A stretch of 64,000 nucleotides of DNA from Amycolatopsis pretoriensis (GCF_900107925.1 NZ_FNUJ01000006.1:186001-250000); one strand, 5' to 3'. Positions 35,711 through 43,202 are shown, numbered from the stretch's first letter. The notes: a model not told the origin generated them from the sequence alone. Numbers and translations are program-made.

Positions 35711-35781
35711 CCTTCGCGGCCGCCCCGCGTTCGGATTGGATCGGGGTCGAACCAATCCACGCCGCCGCGGAGAGCGAATCC
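35711..35781. promoter_or_regulatory. mirror-image pair of putative SigK promoters
   Basis: Rightward: CCAATCC (35752-35758), 16 bp, CGAATC (35775-35780), with the start codon seven bases on at 35787. Leftward: CCAATCC on the minus strand (35739-35733), 16 bp, CGAAGG (35716-35711), with the GTG at 35704 seven bases on. The two -35 boxes form an inverted repeat GGATTGG/CCAATCC with a 12-base gap. Mycobacterial SigK promoters have a CCATCC -35 and CGAAT-type -10, so both arms are good candidates for autoregulated, leaderless transcription. Confidence 0.65.
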
Positions 35782-35786
35782 CGGAC

Positions 35787-37052
35787 ATGCCGAACAGCAC
35801 CGCGCACCGCCTCGCCTCGTTCGCCGAAAAACTCCTCGGCGGGCAGCTCCCCGTCGGCCTGCGGACCTGGGACGGAACCCGCGTGGGCCCAGTGGACGCG
35901 CCCACCGTCGTCCTGCGCAACCGCCGTGCTCTGCGCCGCCTCCTCTACGCGCCGGGTGAGCTGGGTCTCGCCCGCGCCTACGTCACCGGTGACCTCGACG
36001 TCGAGGGAGATCTGGCGGACGGCTTCCGCCGGATCTGGGCCCTCACCCGCTCGGGGGAGCTGAAGCGGGCGAAATTCGGCCCGCGCGAATGGGCCGAAGC
36101 CGTCCGGCTCGCCGCCGCGCTGGGCGTGGTCGGGCCGCCGCCGAAGCCGCCCGCCGAGGAGGCCCGGCTGACCGGCAAGCTGCACAGCCTGCTGCGCGAC
36201 AAGTCCGCCATCGCGCACCACTACGACCTGAGCAACGCCTTCTACCAGCTGCTCATGGACGAGTCGATGGCCTACTCGAGCGCGTACTTCACCTCCGAGT
36301 CGCAAAGCCTCGAGCAGGCGCAGCACGACAAGCTCGAGATGATCTGCCGCAAGCTGGGCCTGCGCCCGGGGATGCGGCTGCTGGACATCGGCTGCGGCTG
36401 GGGCTCGCTGCTGGTCCACGCGGCCAAGCACCACGGCGTGCACGCCGTCGGCATCACGCTCTCGGCCGAGCAGCTGCAGCACATCCGCGCCCGGCTGGCC
36501 CAGCACGACCTCGAAGACCGCGTCGAGGTGCGCCGCCAGGACTACCGCGAGCTGCCCGACGCGCCGTTCGACGCGGTCGCGTCCATCGAGATGGGCGAGC
36601 ACGTCGGCGAGGTCAACTACCCGGCGTACGCGGCGACGCTGCACAAGATGGTGAAGCCCGGCGGCCGGGTTTTGATCCAACAGATGTCCCGCGGGAACGT
36701 CGCCCCCGGCGGCGGCGCGTTCATCGAGCGGTACATCGCCCCCGACATGACCATGCGGCCGGTGGGCCGGACCGTCGACCACCTGGAGACCGCCGGCCTG
36801 GAGGTCCGGGACGTGCACGCGATGCGCGAGCACTACGTCTGGACGGTCCGGGCCTGGGCCGACACCCTGGAGGAGAACTGGGCCGACGTCGTCGCGCTCA
36901 TCGGCGAGACCGGCGCGCGGGTCTGGCGGCTCTACCTGGTCGGTGGGGCACTGGCGTTCGAGGAGAACCGGATGGGCGTGGACCAGATCCTTTCCGTACG
37001 CCCCGACGAGCACGGCCGGTCCGGCATGCCGGCGACGCGGGAGTGGTGCTGA
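35787..37052 (+). CDS. cyclopropane-fatty-acid synthase family methyltransferase
   Basis: A SAM-dependent lipid methyltransferase of 421 residues, similar to mycobacterial UfaA1 (Rv0447c). The N-terminal ~110 residues form the CFA leader domain (APGELGLARAYVTGDLDVEG). The catalytic part starts IAHHYDLSNAFYQLLMDESM, with SAM motif I LLDIGCGWGSLLVHAA, the bicarbonate/active-site region SIEMGEHVGEVNYP and QQMSRGNVAPGGG. It modifies unsaturated fatty acyl chains in membrane lipids. The ATG at 35787 coincides with the predicted start of transcription. It is coupled to the next gene by TGATG. Confidence 0.92.
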   Translation: MPNSTAHRLASFAEKLLGGQLPVGLRTWDGTRVGPVDAPTVVLRNRRALRRLLYAPGELGLARAYVTGDLDVEGDLADGFRRIWALTRSGELKRAKFGPREWAEAVRLAAALGVVGPPPKPPAEEARLTGKLHSLLRDKSAIAHHYDLSNAFYQLLMDESMAYSSAYFTSESQSLEQAQHDKLEMICRKLGLRPGMRLLDIGCGWGSLLVHAAKHHGVHAVGITLSAEQLQHIRARLAQHDLEDRVEVRRQDYRELPDAPFDAVASIEMGEHVGEVNYPAYAATLHKMVKPGGRVLIQQMSRGNVAPGGGAFIERYIAPDMTMRPVGRTVDHLETAGLEVRDVHAMREHYVWTVRAWADTLEENWADVVALIGETGARVWRLYLVGGALAFEENRMGVDQILSVRPDEHGRSGMPATREWC

Positions 37053-37813
37053 TGCCGCAGCTGCTCGTCACGGCCGCCGTCACGCTCGTGGCGGTGGTCG
37101 TGACCTTCGGGATCGCGCGGGCGCGCAAGCGCTACGACACGATCGACACGTTCTGGGGGCTCGGGTTCGCGATCGTCGCGGTCACCGCGTTCCCCTTCGG
37201 CGACGGCCCGCTTTCGCTGCGGCTCGTGGTGGTGCTCCTGACGGTCGTCTGGGGTGTCCGGCTCTCGGCGCACCTGCACCTGCGCAACCACAAGCTGCCC
37301 GAGGACCCGCGGTACGCGCGGATGGGTTACGGGCCGCTCAAGATGTTCGTGCGCATCTACCTGTTCCAGGCCGTGGTGCTGTACTTCGTCTCCCTCCCGG
37401 TGCAGTTCGCGGTGGACGGCACGGGCATCGGCGTCCTGGGCTGGCTGGGCGTGGTCGTGTGGGCGGTCGGCTTCGCCTTCGAAACGGTCGGCGACGAGCA
37501 GTTGCGCCGGTTCAAGGCCGACCCGGCGTCGAAGGGGAAGGTGCTCGACACGGGCTTGTGGCGCTACACGCGGCACCCGAACTACTTCGGCGACGCGTGC
37601 GTGTGGTGGGGCCTCTACCTGCTGGCGTGCTCGACGTGGCCGGGCGCGGCGACGATCCTCTCCCCCGTGGCGATGACGTTCACCCTGGCCCGCGGGACGG
37701 GAAAACCCATGCTGGAGAAGGGAATGGCGCGCACGCGCCCGGCGTACGCGCACTACGTCGAGCGCACCAGCGGGTTCTTCCCGTTACCGCCGAAGAAGGT
37801 CACTCCCCGGTGA
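37052..37813 (+). CDS. DUF1295 (steroid-5-alpha-reductase-like) membrane protein
   Basis: A 253-residue polytopic protein with about six helices. The family signature is near the C-terminus: DTGLWRYTRHPNYFGDACVWWG, and the last helix is followed by GKPMLEKGMARTRPAYAHYV. DUF1295 proteins resemble isoprenylcysteine methyltransferases and steroid reductases; the mycobacterial equivalent is Rv0446c. Next to a CFA-type methyltransferase it may reduce the methylene or cyclopropane intermediate, an inference from pairing. It overlaps the stop of the upstream gene and ends tail to tail with the DUF664 gene (14 bp overlap). Confidence 0.9.
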   Translation: MPQLLVTAAVTLVAVVVTFGIARARKRYDTIDTFWGLGFAIVAVTAFPFGDGPLSLRLVVVLLTVVWGVRLSAHLHLRNHKLPEDPRYARMGYGPLKMFVRIYLFQAVVLYFVSLPVQFAVDGTGIGVLGWLGVVVWAVGFAFETVGDEQLRRFKADPASKGKVLDTGLWRYTRHPNYFGDACVWWGLYLLACSTWPGAATILSPVAMTFTLARGTGKPMLEKGMARTRPAYAHYVERTSGFFPLPPKKVTPR

Positions 37814-38303
37814 GCCCGTCGGTGAGCTCGCGCAGCACGTCGAGGTGGCCGACGTGCCGCGCGGTCTCCTCGATCATGTGCGTGAGGACCCAGCGGACGT
37901 TGAAGGTCTCGTCCTTGTGCGTGACCTCGTCGTCGAAGCCGTGGGCGGCGATGATTTCGCGGCTGCGGGCGCACTGCTTCTCGTAGTCGGCGAGCAGCTG
38001 GTCGACCGTGGTCCCGGGCGGGACCCGGAACTCGGCGTCCGGGTCCTGCTCGAGCTTCTCCTCCCAGGTGTCTTCTTCGCCGTCGATGACCACGGCGAAC
38101 CAGAACCCCTCGTTGAGCGTCAGGTGCGCGACCAGGCCGGCGACGGTCGTGAGTTCGCTGGGCAGGTGCGCCCGGCGGGCTTGCTCTTCGGTGAGCCCGC
38201 CGGCCTTCCACGCGACGGTGGCGCGGTGGTGGTCCAGCAGGCCGGTCAGGATTTCACGCTCGCTGCCGGTGAGCGGAGCCTGCGGGCGGTCGGGTCTGGT
38301 CAT
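37800..38303 (-). CDS. DinB-superfamily (DUF664) protein, putative mycothiol-dependent enzyme
   Basis: A 167-residue four-helix-bundle protein. The metal-ligand pattern of DinB/DUF664 is LLDHHRATVAWKAGGLTEEQ, GLVAHLTLNEGFWF and THMIEETARHVGHLDVLREL, giving three histidines. Family members in actinobacteria include mycothiol-S-transferases, so detoxification is the most likely role. Start is the ATG at 38303. It is convergent with the SigK-regulon operon and divergent from ohrR. Confidence 0.87.
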   Translation of the reverse strand: MTRPDRPQAPLTGSEREILTGLLDHHRATVAWKAGGLTEEQARRAHLPSELTTVAGLVAHLTLNEGFWFAVVIDGEEDTWEEKLEQDPDAEFRVPPGTTVDQLLADYEKQCARSREIIAAHGFDDEVTHKDETFNVRWVLTHMIEETARHVGHLDVLRELTDGLTGE

Positions 38304-38344
38304 GCCCGGGACTCTGCCAGAGGGGTCCGACAGTTCCGGATACC

Positions 38345-38373
38345 TTGCGCACGATGTAATCGTGGGCTAGGTT
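38345..38373 (+). promoter_or_regulatory. ohrR promoter with internal operator
   Basis: A -35 TTGCGC (38345-38350) and -10 TAGGTT (38368-38373) are 17 bp apart. Between them lies a perfect inverted repeat CACGAT-GTA-ATCGTG (38350-38364). The transcription start is expected at or next to the GTG at 38381, so the message is probably leaderless. The repeat is a natural autoregulatory OhrR site. Confidence 0.6.
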
Positions 38374-38380
38374 AGTCGTC

Positions 38381-38839
38381 GTGCCGGATGAGTTCCTGTT
38401 GGACGAGCAAGCCTGCTTCGCGCTGTACGCGGCGTCGCGCGCGGTGACGGACACGTACCGTCCCCTGCTCGGCGAGCTGGGGCTCACCTACCCGCAGTAC
38501 CTCGTGCTGCTGGTGCTGTGGGAGTCCGACGCCCGGCCGGTCAAGGAGATCGGCGAGGCGCTGCACCTGGACTACGGCACGCTTTCCCCGCTGCTCAAGC
38601 GGCTCGAGGCCAACGGGCTGGTCACCCGGGCGCGCCTGCCCGAGGACGAACGCACGGTGGTGGTCAGCTTGACCGAGGAGGGCCGTTCGACGCGCACCCG
38701 CGCGGCGGGCGTCCCGTCGGCGATCGGCTGCGCACTGGGCCTCGACGACGCTGCCCGGCGAGAACTGATAGCGACCCTGAGGCGGCTGACGGCGTCGGCC
38801 GCCGCCTACACACCTGGAGGCTCTGATGCCCAGCCGTGA
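38381..38839 (+). CDS. ohrR: organic hydroperoxide sensor OhrR (MarR family)
   Basis: A 152-residue MarR-type repressor. The peroxide-reactive cysteine is Cys12 in LDEQACFALYAAS, the conserved position of one-cysteine OhrR proteins. The HTH and wing follow: KEIGEALHLDYGTLSPLLKR and RLPEDERTVVVSLTEEG. Oxidation of Cys12 would release DNA and derepress both this gene and ohr. Start GTG 38381 lacks a Shine-Dalgarno and fits a leaderless mRNA. Its 3' end overlaps ohr by 14 bp. Confidence 0.93.
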   Translation: MPDEFLLDEQACFALYAASRAVTDTYRPLLGELGLTYPQYLVLLVLWESDARPVKEIGEALHLDYGTLSPLLKRLEANGLVTRARLPEDERTVVVSLTEEGRSTRTRAAGVPSAIGCALGLDDAARRELIATLRRLTASAAAYTPGGSDAQP

Positions 38840-39260
38840 CGCGACCACCCACTGGGTCGGCGGACTGCAGAAGGGGAAGGGCGAGGTCACGCTGGACTCG
38901 TCCAACGCCGGCACGTTCAGCGTGTCGTTCCCGACCCGAGCGGGCAACCCGGACGGCCAGACGAGCCCCGAGGAGCTCATCGCGGCGGCGCACTCGTCGT
39001 GCCTGGCGATGAACCTGTCGGGCGTACTGGAGGGCGCTTCGCTGACCGCGGACTCGATCGACGTGAGCGCGGAGGTGACCCTGGGCCCGGCATCCGGCGG
39101 CGGCTTCGAGATCAGCGGCATCGCGATCACGCTGCGGGCGTCGATCGAGGGCGTGACGGCGGAGCAGTTCGCGGAGTACGCGGAGACGGCGGAAAAGACG
39201 TGCCCGGTGTCGAAGGCCCTGGCGGGCACGACGATCACCATGGACGCTGCTCTCAACTGA
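38826..39260 (+). CDS. ohr: organic hydroperoxide resistance protein Ohr (OsmC family)
   Basis: A thiol peroxidase of 144 residues that reduces organic hydroperoxides. The two catalytic cysteines are Cys59 in AAAHSSCLAM and Cys126 in EKTCPVSKAL; the catalytic Arg is probably in SFPTRAGN. Start ATG 38826 is preceded by GGAGG at six bases. Co-transcribed with ohrR and closed by a strong terminator. The substrate is likely fatty-acid or other organic peroxides, which suits its place next to the lipid-modifying SigK locus. Confidence 0.94.
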   Translation: MPSRDATTHWVGGLQKGKGEVTLDSSNAGTFSVSFPTRAGNPDGQTSPEELIAAAHSSCLAMNLSGVLEGASLTADSIDVSAEVTLGPASGGGFEISGIAITLRASIEGVTAEQFAEYAETAEKTCPVSKALAGTTITMDAALN

Positions 39261-39272
39261 GGTTCTTTTTAG

Positions 39273-39301
39273 CGGCCCCCTCGGGTTTCCCGAGGGGGCC
39301 G
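39273..39301. terminator. bidirectional terminator after ohr
   Basis: CGGCCCCCTCGGG (39273-39285) pairs perfectly with CCCGAGGGGGCCG (39289-39301) around a TTT loop. A CTTTTT run precedes it and GTTTC follows, so it can serve ohr on the plus strand and the 39304 gene on the minus strand. Confidence 0.9.
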
Positions 39302-39303
39302 TT

Positions 39304-39663
39304 TCACTTGACGAATTTCGCCAAGTGCTTCGCCACCCAGGAACGCCCGAATTCCGCGAGCACGGTGCCGGACCAGCGTCCGACGATCCGGATGTCGGTC
39401 CACAGGGTCATCTTCGAACCGGCGAGAGTGCCGTGGCTGACGTGAACGGTGGACGCGCCTTCGGTCCAGCAGAAGACAAAGTGGGCGTACATGTACTCCC
39501 AGGTTCTGCGGCCTGAGCGGTCGATTGCTTCCACCGGACCCTCGGAGGGATACGGTGCGCGGTAGAAGGTCTGCGTCCGGTTGCCGAAGGCGACATCTTC
39601 GGGCACGAATCCGGGGCGCAGGAGTGGGTCAGTCTTCGACAATGGTGATCGTGCCGGTGCCAT
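39304..39663 (-). CDS. hypothetical protein
   Basis: A 119-residue frame of unknown family. It has no signal peptide or membrane helix; the C-terminal half is rich in aromatic residues (YMYAHFVFCWTEGASTVHVS, then TLWTDIRIVGRWSGTVLAEF). It ends three bases from a strong terminator, which supports real transcription in this direction. The ATG at 39663 lies inside the tiny upstream ORF; a GTG at 39606 is an alternative. It follows the XRE gene cluster on the same strand. I cannot assign a function. Confidence 0.5.
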   Translation of the reverse strand: MAPARSPLSKTDPLLRPGFVPEDVAFGNRTQTFYRAPYPSEGPVEAIDRSGRRTWEYMYAHFVFCWTEGASTVHVSHGTLAGSKMTLWTDIRIVGRWSGTVLAEFGRSWVAKHLAKFVK

Positions 39664-39721
39664 CGCAGCTTCCGCAGCCCTTTCCCTTGCAGTCGCCGCA
39701 AGTGCGAGTGATGTTTTCCAC
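39629..39721 (-). CDS. 30-residue Cys/Gly-rich zinc-ribbon-like peptide
   Basis: A tiny frame from GTG 39721 reads MENITRTCGDCKGKG, then CGSCDGTGTITIVED and stop. The CxxCxGxGCxxCxGxG pattern is that of half a DnaJ-type zinc finger and would bind one zinc. It lies between the XRE gene (stop 39785) and the 39304 gene, with the latter's first start inside it. Small peptides of this type occur beside XRE/DUF397-like clusters in actinomycetes; expression is unproven. The stretch 39722-39784 is unusually AT-rich for this window. Confidence 0.5.
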   Translation of the reverse strand: MENITRTCGDCKGKGCGSCDGTGTITIVED

Positions 39722-39784
39722 TGATCGAAAATAAAACCAGCGAATGTCGGACGCCAGAGCTACTCGCGATTGCGCATCAATTCG

Positions 39785-40651
39785 CTACTGGCCGCCGGAC
39801 TGCTGCTCTCCGAGGAAGCCGTCCGCGATCAACCGAAGGAAGTCGACCGCCTCGTCACCCCGGTAAGCCTGAGCACGAAAGGCTTCGAACAGCTCGATGT
39901 GGTAGGCGACGTCCTGCGGATCGCGCAACGCCACGGTGCCGGAGAACAATTCGATCGTCACCAATCGCTCGTCGTGGACGACGAAGATGTTCAGCGGAGA
40001 CGCCAAGACTTCGGCAGCCTGGGGAACGACGGAGATGTTGACGTTCTCCCGTTCGGCCATCGCGAGGAGGTTGGCCGCCTGGCCGACCATCACCGGAAGC
40101 GGCGCCCGCCGCCAGCGGACCGCCTGCTCGGTCAAGACGAACTCGAACCGCCGGTCGACGTCGTCGAGCACCCGTTGCGAGGCCAACCGGGCTTCGACCA
40201 TCTTGCCGACATCACGACCTGGCCGCCCCTTTGTCGTGGAGGTCAATACGTGGCGTGCGTAGTCCGGCGTCTGGAGCAGACCGCTCGGAATGGCGGGCAG
40301 GAACTGCCGCACCCATCGCGACGACTCGTGCAGCGCCTTGATCTCGAGCTGGCCACGCCAAAGTCCGGTGCGCGCCATGGACCGCCACGACGTGTAGCCG
40401 ACGTTCGCGACACGAGCGAGGGCCACGAGCTTTTCGGCGGCATCACGAGGAACGGACAGAGCCGCGACGATCTGCTCGACATCGATCACCGAGGCGAGCA
40501 CCTTGCCTGTCTCGATGCGGCTGATCTTCGCTTGGCTCATCGCGCACCGGGCGGCCAGCCTTTCGCCCGAAAGACCAGCGGCCCGACGCAACTCCCGAAG
40601 CGTCTCCGCCAGCGTCGCGCGCTGCTCATCCTGCCGACCCGGCTCCAGCAT
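39785..40651 (-). CDS. XRE-family HTH regulator with DUF5753 domain (WhiJ-like)
   Basis: A 288-residue regulator. The HTH_31/XRE domain is at residues ~10-70 (TLRELRRAAGLSGERLAARC, then AMSQAKISRIETGK). The C-terminal ~180 residues form a DUF5753 domain with RQFLPAIPSGLLQTPDYARH and FVLTEQAVRWRRAPLPVM. This is the WhiJ-type architecture, abundant in filamentous actinomycetes and usually paired with a small acidic partner. Start ATG 40651 overlaps the DUF6879 gene by 26 bp. It probably regulates the local cluster. Confidence 0.9.
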   Translation of the reverse strand: MLEPGRQDEQRATLAETLRELRRAAGLSGERLAARCAMSQAKISRIETGKVLASVIDVEQIVAALSVPRDAAEKLVALARVANVGYTSWRSMARTGLWRGQLEIKALHESSRWVRQFLPAIPSGLLQTPDYARHVLTSTTKGRPGRDVGKMVEARLASQRVLDDVDRRFEFVLTEQAVRWRRAPLPVMVGQAANLLAMAERENVNISVVPQAAEVLASPLNIFVVHDERLVTIELFSGTVALRDPQDVAYHIELFEAFRAQAYRGDEAVDFLRLIADGFLGEQQSGGQ

Positions 40652-41147
40652 CCCACTCGCCAAACGGCACCCCATGGCTGATGGCCAAGTCTCGCCAGCC
40701 GCGGTACTTCCGCAGATCGGGATCCTCCACCAGCTCGGCGCCGGCAAAAGTTCCATCGGATTGATAATCGAGGTGCACGACCGTCGTGTCGTCGAAGAGC
40801 CAGAAATCCTGAGCCGGCAATCCCCAGTCCTGCTCCGTGACATCGACCATCCGGTAGTCCTCACCGGCGGCCACGTTTCCCGGGATGCTCCAGGCACGTT
40901 GATACCGCAGGTAGTCCGTCAACGGATGACGGATCAGTTTGGCGCGCTGGACGCACCGCCCGGATGCGACGATCGCCGCTATCCGCCCACGCCATGCGGC
41001 GTTGTGCTCAGCGGGTTTTCTTCCGCCGGCCAGGAACAGCTCGATGTTCGCCTGCTCGGACGGCATCGAGTAGCTCTGTCGCACCTCCAAGCGGAACGCC
41101 GACGCGGTGAACTCGTCGAAGTACTTCTGCCCCCACTCAGCGCCCAA
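40626..41147 (-). CDS. DUF6879 protein, XRE partner
   Basis: A 173-residue soluble protein with the DUF6879 pattern. It starts YFDEFTASAFRLEVRQSYSM, continues FLAGGRKPAEHNAAWRGRI and RCVQRAKLIRHPLTDYLRYQ, and ends LPAQDFWLFDDTTVVHLDYQ. Such proteins accompany DUF5753-type XRE regulators and are thought to modulate them. The start is uncertain: TTG 41147 or GTG 41153, both inside the end of the 64-residue gene, giving a tightly overlapped three-gene operon. Confidence 0.82.
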   Translation of the reverse strand: MGAEWGQKYFDEFTASAFRLEVRQSYSMPSEQANIELFLAGGRKPAEHNAAWRGRIAAIVASGRCVQRAKLIRHPLTDYLRYQRAWSIPGNVAAGEDYRMVDVTEQDWGLPAQDFWLFDDTTVVHLDYQSDGTFAGAELVEDPDLRKYRGWRDLAISHGVPFGEWDAGAGSAG

Positions 41148-41331
41148 GCGCACGCAATGCCTCCTCGACCAGGTCGACCGACAACTCGACAGCCTGTTCA
41201 CCCGGCCCGAAGGCCAGCCCGTCGGCGGTCAGCACCGCATCGCCTTGCAGTACGAGCGTATCGCGGTCCGACAGGTAGACGTTCGGACACGTCCCGTCGT
41301 CGCACGTCCCGGCGAGCTTCCTGAGCTTCAT
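41137..41331 (-). CDS. 64-residue partner of WhiJ-like cluster
   Basis: A small acidic protein (MKLRKLAGTCDDGTCPNVYL, then SDRDTLVLQGDAV) with two Cys in a TCDDGTCP loop. Comparable short proteins begin XRE/DUF6879 operons in actinomycetes. No enzymatic motif is present. It is probably translated from a leaderless message, since a promoter with -10 at 41343-41338 ends six bases before the ATG. Confidence 0.72.
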   Translation of the reverse strand: MKLRKLAGTCDDGTCPNVYLSDRDTLVLQGDAVLTADGLAFGPGEQAVELSVDLVEEALRALGR

Positions 41332-41337
41332 GCGATC

Positions 41338-41366
41338 ACGGTAGCCAGCACGCTGAGTATGAACAA
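41338..41366 (-). promoter_or_regulatory. promoter of the WhiJ-like operon
   Basis: On the minus strand TTGTTC (41366-41361) and TACCGT (41343-41338) are 17 bp apart. The ATG at 41331 follows after six bases, so the mRNA should be leaderless. Confidence 0.55.
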
Positions 41367-41406
41367 GGTCACTCAGTGTTCAGTCGCGTGTTCGCATAAC
41401 CCCGCG

Positions 41407-41943
41407 TCAGGAGGCTGTCGCCTTGGCTCGATATGTCGACTTCTTCGCCTGGTTTCCGCAGATCTCCATCGAACACCACCGCCGCGTCCCCGGTCTCGAC
41501 GTGTCCAAGAACAGCGCCCCGCACCGCGAGCCCGCGCACCGGCGCACTCGCGCCAGCTCCGGTGACGTCACCAGCTCCAACGCGTCCCGCGCCAAGAGGG
41601 CCAGCATCGCCTCCGCGGGATCCGCCGCCTGCCAACGGAGTGCGCCCGCGGTGGTCAACGATGGCGCCGGTACCGGCAGCGCCGCGAAGCGGTTCAGCCG
41701 ACGGCGCACCGCCTCTCGCACTTCACCGGTGAGCAGCTCGTGAATCGCCTCCCGCAATGCCTGCGCGTCGCTCGCCGACTCGGGTTTCACCTGCGTCGTG
41801 AACGGGCCCAGCTGGTCGATCCACGCTCCCCACGCCTCCGCGTCGGGTAGCTCGTCCGTCTCCGAAGGTGTCCCCCGGTAGCGCAATGTGCGGATGAAGT
41901 CGAGGCACATGCGGCCTGCGCCGGAGCGGAATCGGTCCGTCAT
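41407..41943 (-). CDS. CGNR zinc-finger regulator (ABATE domain)
   Basis: A 178-residue stress-type regulator. The N-terminal ABATE-like half holds CLDFIRTLRYRG and DAQALREAIHELL. The C-terminal zinc finger is CAGSRCGALFLDTSRPGTRR followed by WCSMEICGNQAKK. The eponymous CGNR reads CGNQ here, a substitution in the presumed DNA-contacting motif. Start ATG 41943 directly faces the MFS gene across an inverted repeat, so it is likely the regulator of that transporter and of itself. Confidence 0.88.
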   Translation of the reverse strand: MTDRFRSGAGRMCLDFIRTLRYRGTPSETDELPDAEAWGAWIDQLGPFTTQVKPESASDAQALREAIHELLTGEVREAVRRRLNRFAALPVPAPSLTTAGALRWQAADPAEAMLALLARDALELVTSPELARVRRCAGSRCGALFLDTSRPGTRRWCSMEICGNQAKKSTYRAKATAS

Positions 41944-41960
41944 ACGGGTCACAGTACGCC

Positions 41961-42006
41961 GGAACCGGTTTGACTGGTACCGTCGGGAACCGATCAAACC
42001 GGTTCC
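41961..42006. promoter_or_regulatory. 13-bp inverted-repeat operator, CGNR/MFS promoter
   Basis: GGAACCGGTTTGA (41961-41973) and TCAAACCGGTTCC (41994-42006) are perfect inverted repeats 20 bases apart. Each arm contains a -35-like hexamer for one direction (TTGACT rightward, TTGATC leftward). A single factor bound here would control both divergent genes. Confidence 0.7.
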
Positions 42007-42017
42007 AGGGGGTAACG

Positions 42018-43187
42018 ATGACCGAGACCGAGCAGAAAGCCCCGCCCGGATGGCTCGTGCTGCTGCTGGCCGTCTCTTGTGGACTGACCGTCGCGAACCT
42101 CTACTACGCCCAGCCGCTGCTCGCGGAGCTGCGGCACACCTTCGGGATCGGCGAGGCCGCCGCCGGCGGGGTCGTCACCGCCACGCAGATCGGTTACGCC
42201 GCCGGGATGCTGCTGCTCGTCCCGCTCGGTGACCGGATGGAAAACCGCGGGCTCGTCGCGACGCTGCTCGCCGTCGCCTGCGCCGGCCTCGTCGTCACCG
42301 GGGTCGCGCCCGGGTTCGCCGTGCTGCTGATCGCCTCGCTGGTCGTCGGGGCGGCGTCGGTCGTCGTGCAGATCCTCATCCCGTTCGCCGCCGACATCTC
42401 CCCCGACGCCATCCGCGGCCGGATCGTCGGGCGCGTCGTCAGCGGGCTGCTCTTCGGCATCCTGCTCTCCCGCGTCGTCGCCAGCCTGCTGGCCGAGGTG
42501 ACCGGCTGGCGCGTGGTGTTCCTGATCTCGGCGGCCGCGATGGCCGCGCTCGCCGTCGTCCTGCGGTTCATCCTGCCGGCCCGGGCGCCCAAAACGGACG
42601 TCCACTATGGACAGCTGTTGCGCTCGACCTTCGCCATGGCGCGGAAGTACCCGGCGCTGCGGCACCGCGCGCTGTACCAGTCGGCGATGTTCGGGGCGTT
42701 CAGCGCGTTCTGGACGACGATCGCGTTCGTGCTGACGGCACCCCCCTTCAACTACACCCAGCTCGGCGTCGGGCTCTTCGCGCTGGCGGGCGCGGCCGGC
42801 GCCCTGATCGCACCCCTGGCCGGGCGCTGGTCCGACCACGGCCACGGCCGGCGGCTCACCGCGGGCGCGTTCGTGCTGTGCGCGGCGGCGTTCGCACTGG
42901 CCGGCTTCGGCGCGCACAGCGTCGTGCTGCTGGCGATCGCGGCGATCGCGGTGGACATGGCGGTCCAGGCGACGCTGGTGACCGGCCAGCACGTGATCTA
43001 CCAGCTGGACCCGTCGGCCCGCGCCCGCGTCAACAGCGTCTACCTGGGCACGTTCTTCATCGGCGGCGCGATCGGCTCACAGGCGGGCTCGATCGCCTAC
43101 CACCTGGGAGGGTGGACGGCGGTGGTCGTCTTCGCGGGCGTGCTTCCGCTGCTCGGGTTGGCCGGCATGACCCGCACCCGGGTCTGA
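42018..43187 (+). CDS. MFS transporter (arabinose-efflux-like)
   Basis: A 389-residue major facilitator with 12 predicted helices. The first helix is WLVLLLAVSCGLTVANLYYA followed by QPLLAELRHTFG. The loop 2-3 motif is LLVPLGDRMENRGLVA, and the central loop is short (RAPKTDVHYGQLL). It resembles YdhP/AraJ-type exporters of small organic molecules. Start ATG 42018 has AGGGGGT seven bases upstream. The partner regulator is the divergent CGNR protein. Confidence 0.9.
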   Translation: MTETEQKAPPGWLVLLLAVSCGLTVANLYYAQPLLAELRHTFGIGEAAAGGVVTATQIGYAAGMLLLVPLGDRMENRGLVATLLAVACAGLVVTGVAPGFAVLLIASLVVGAASVVVQILIPFAADISPDAIRGRIVGRVVSGLLFGILLSRVVASLLAEVTGWRVVFLISAAAMAALAVVLRFILPARAPKTDVHYGQLLRSTFAMARKYPALRHRALYQSAMFGAFSAFWTTIAFVLTAPPFNYTQLGVGLFALAGAAGALIAPLAGRWSDHGHGRRLTAGAFVLCAAAFALAGFGAHSVVLLAIAAIAVDMAVQATLVTGQHVIYQLDPSARARVNSVYLGTFFIGGAIGSQAGSIAYHLGGWTAVVVFAGVLPLLGLAGMTRTRV

Positions 43188-43202
43188 CCCGTGTACTCGA
43201 AG

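Noticed and set aside
33708-37013. A 1101-codon minus-strand frame covering DUF1365, FAD and CFA genes
   Set aside because: Only its last 243 codons (DUF1365) show homology; the rest is antisense or out of frame with recognised genes.
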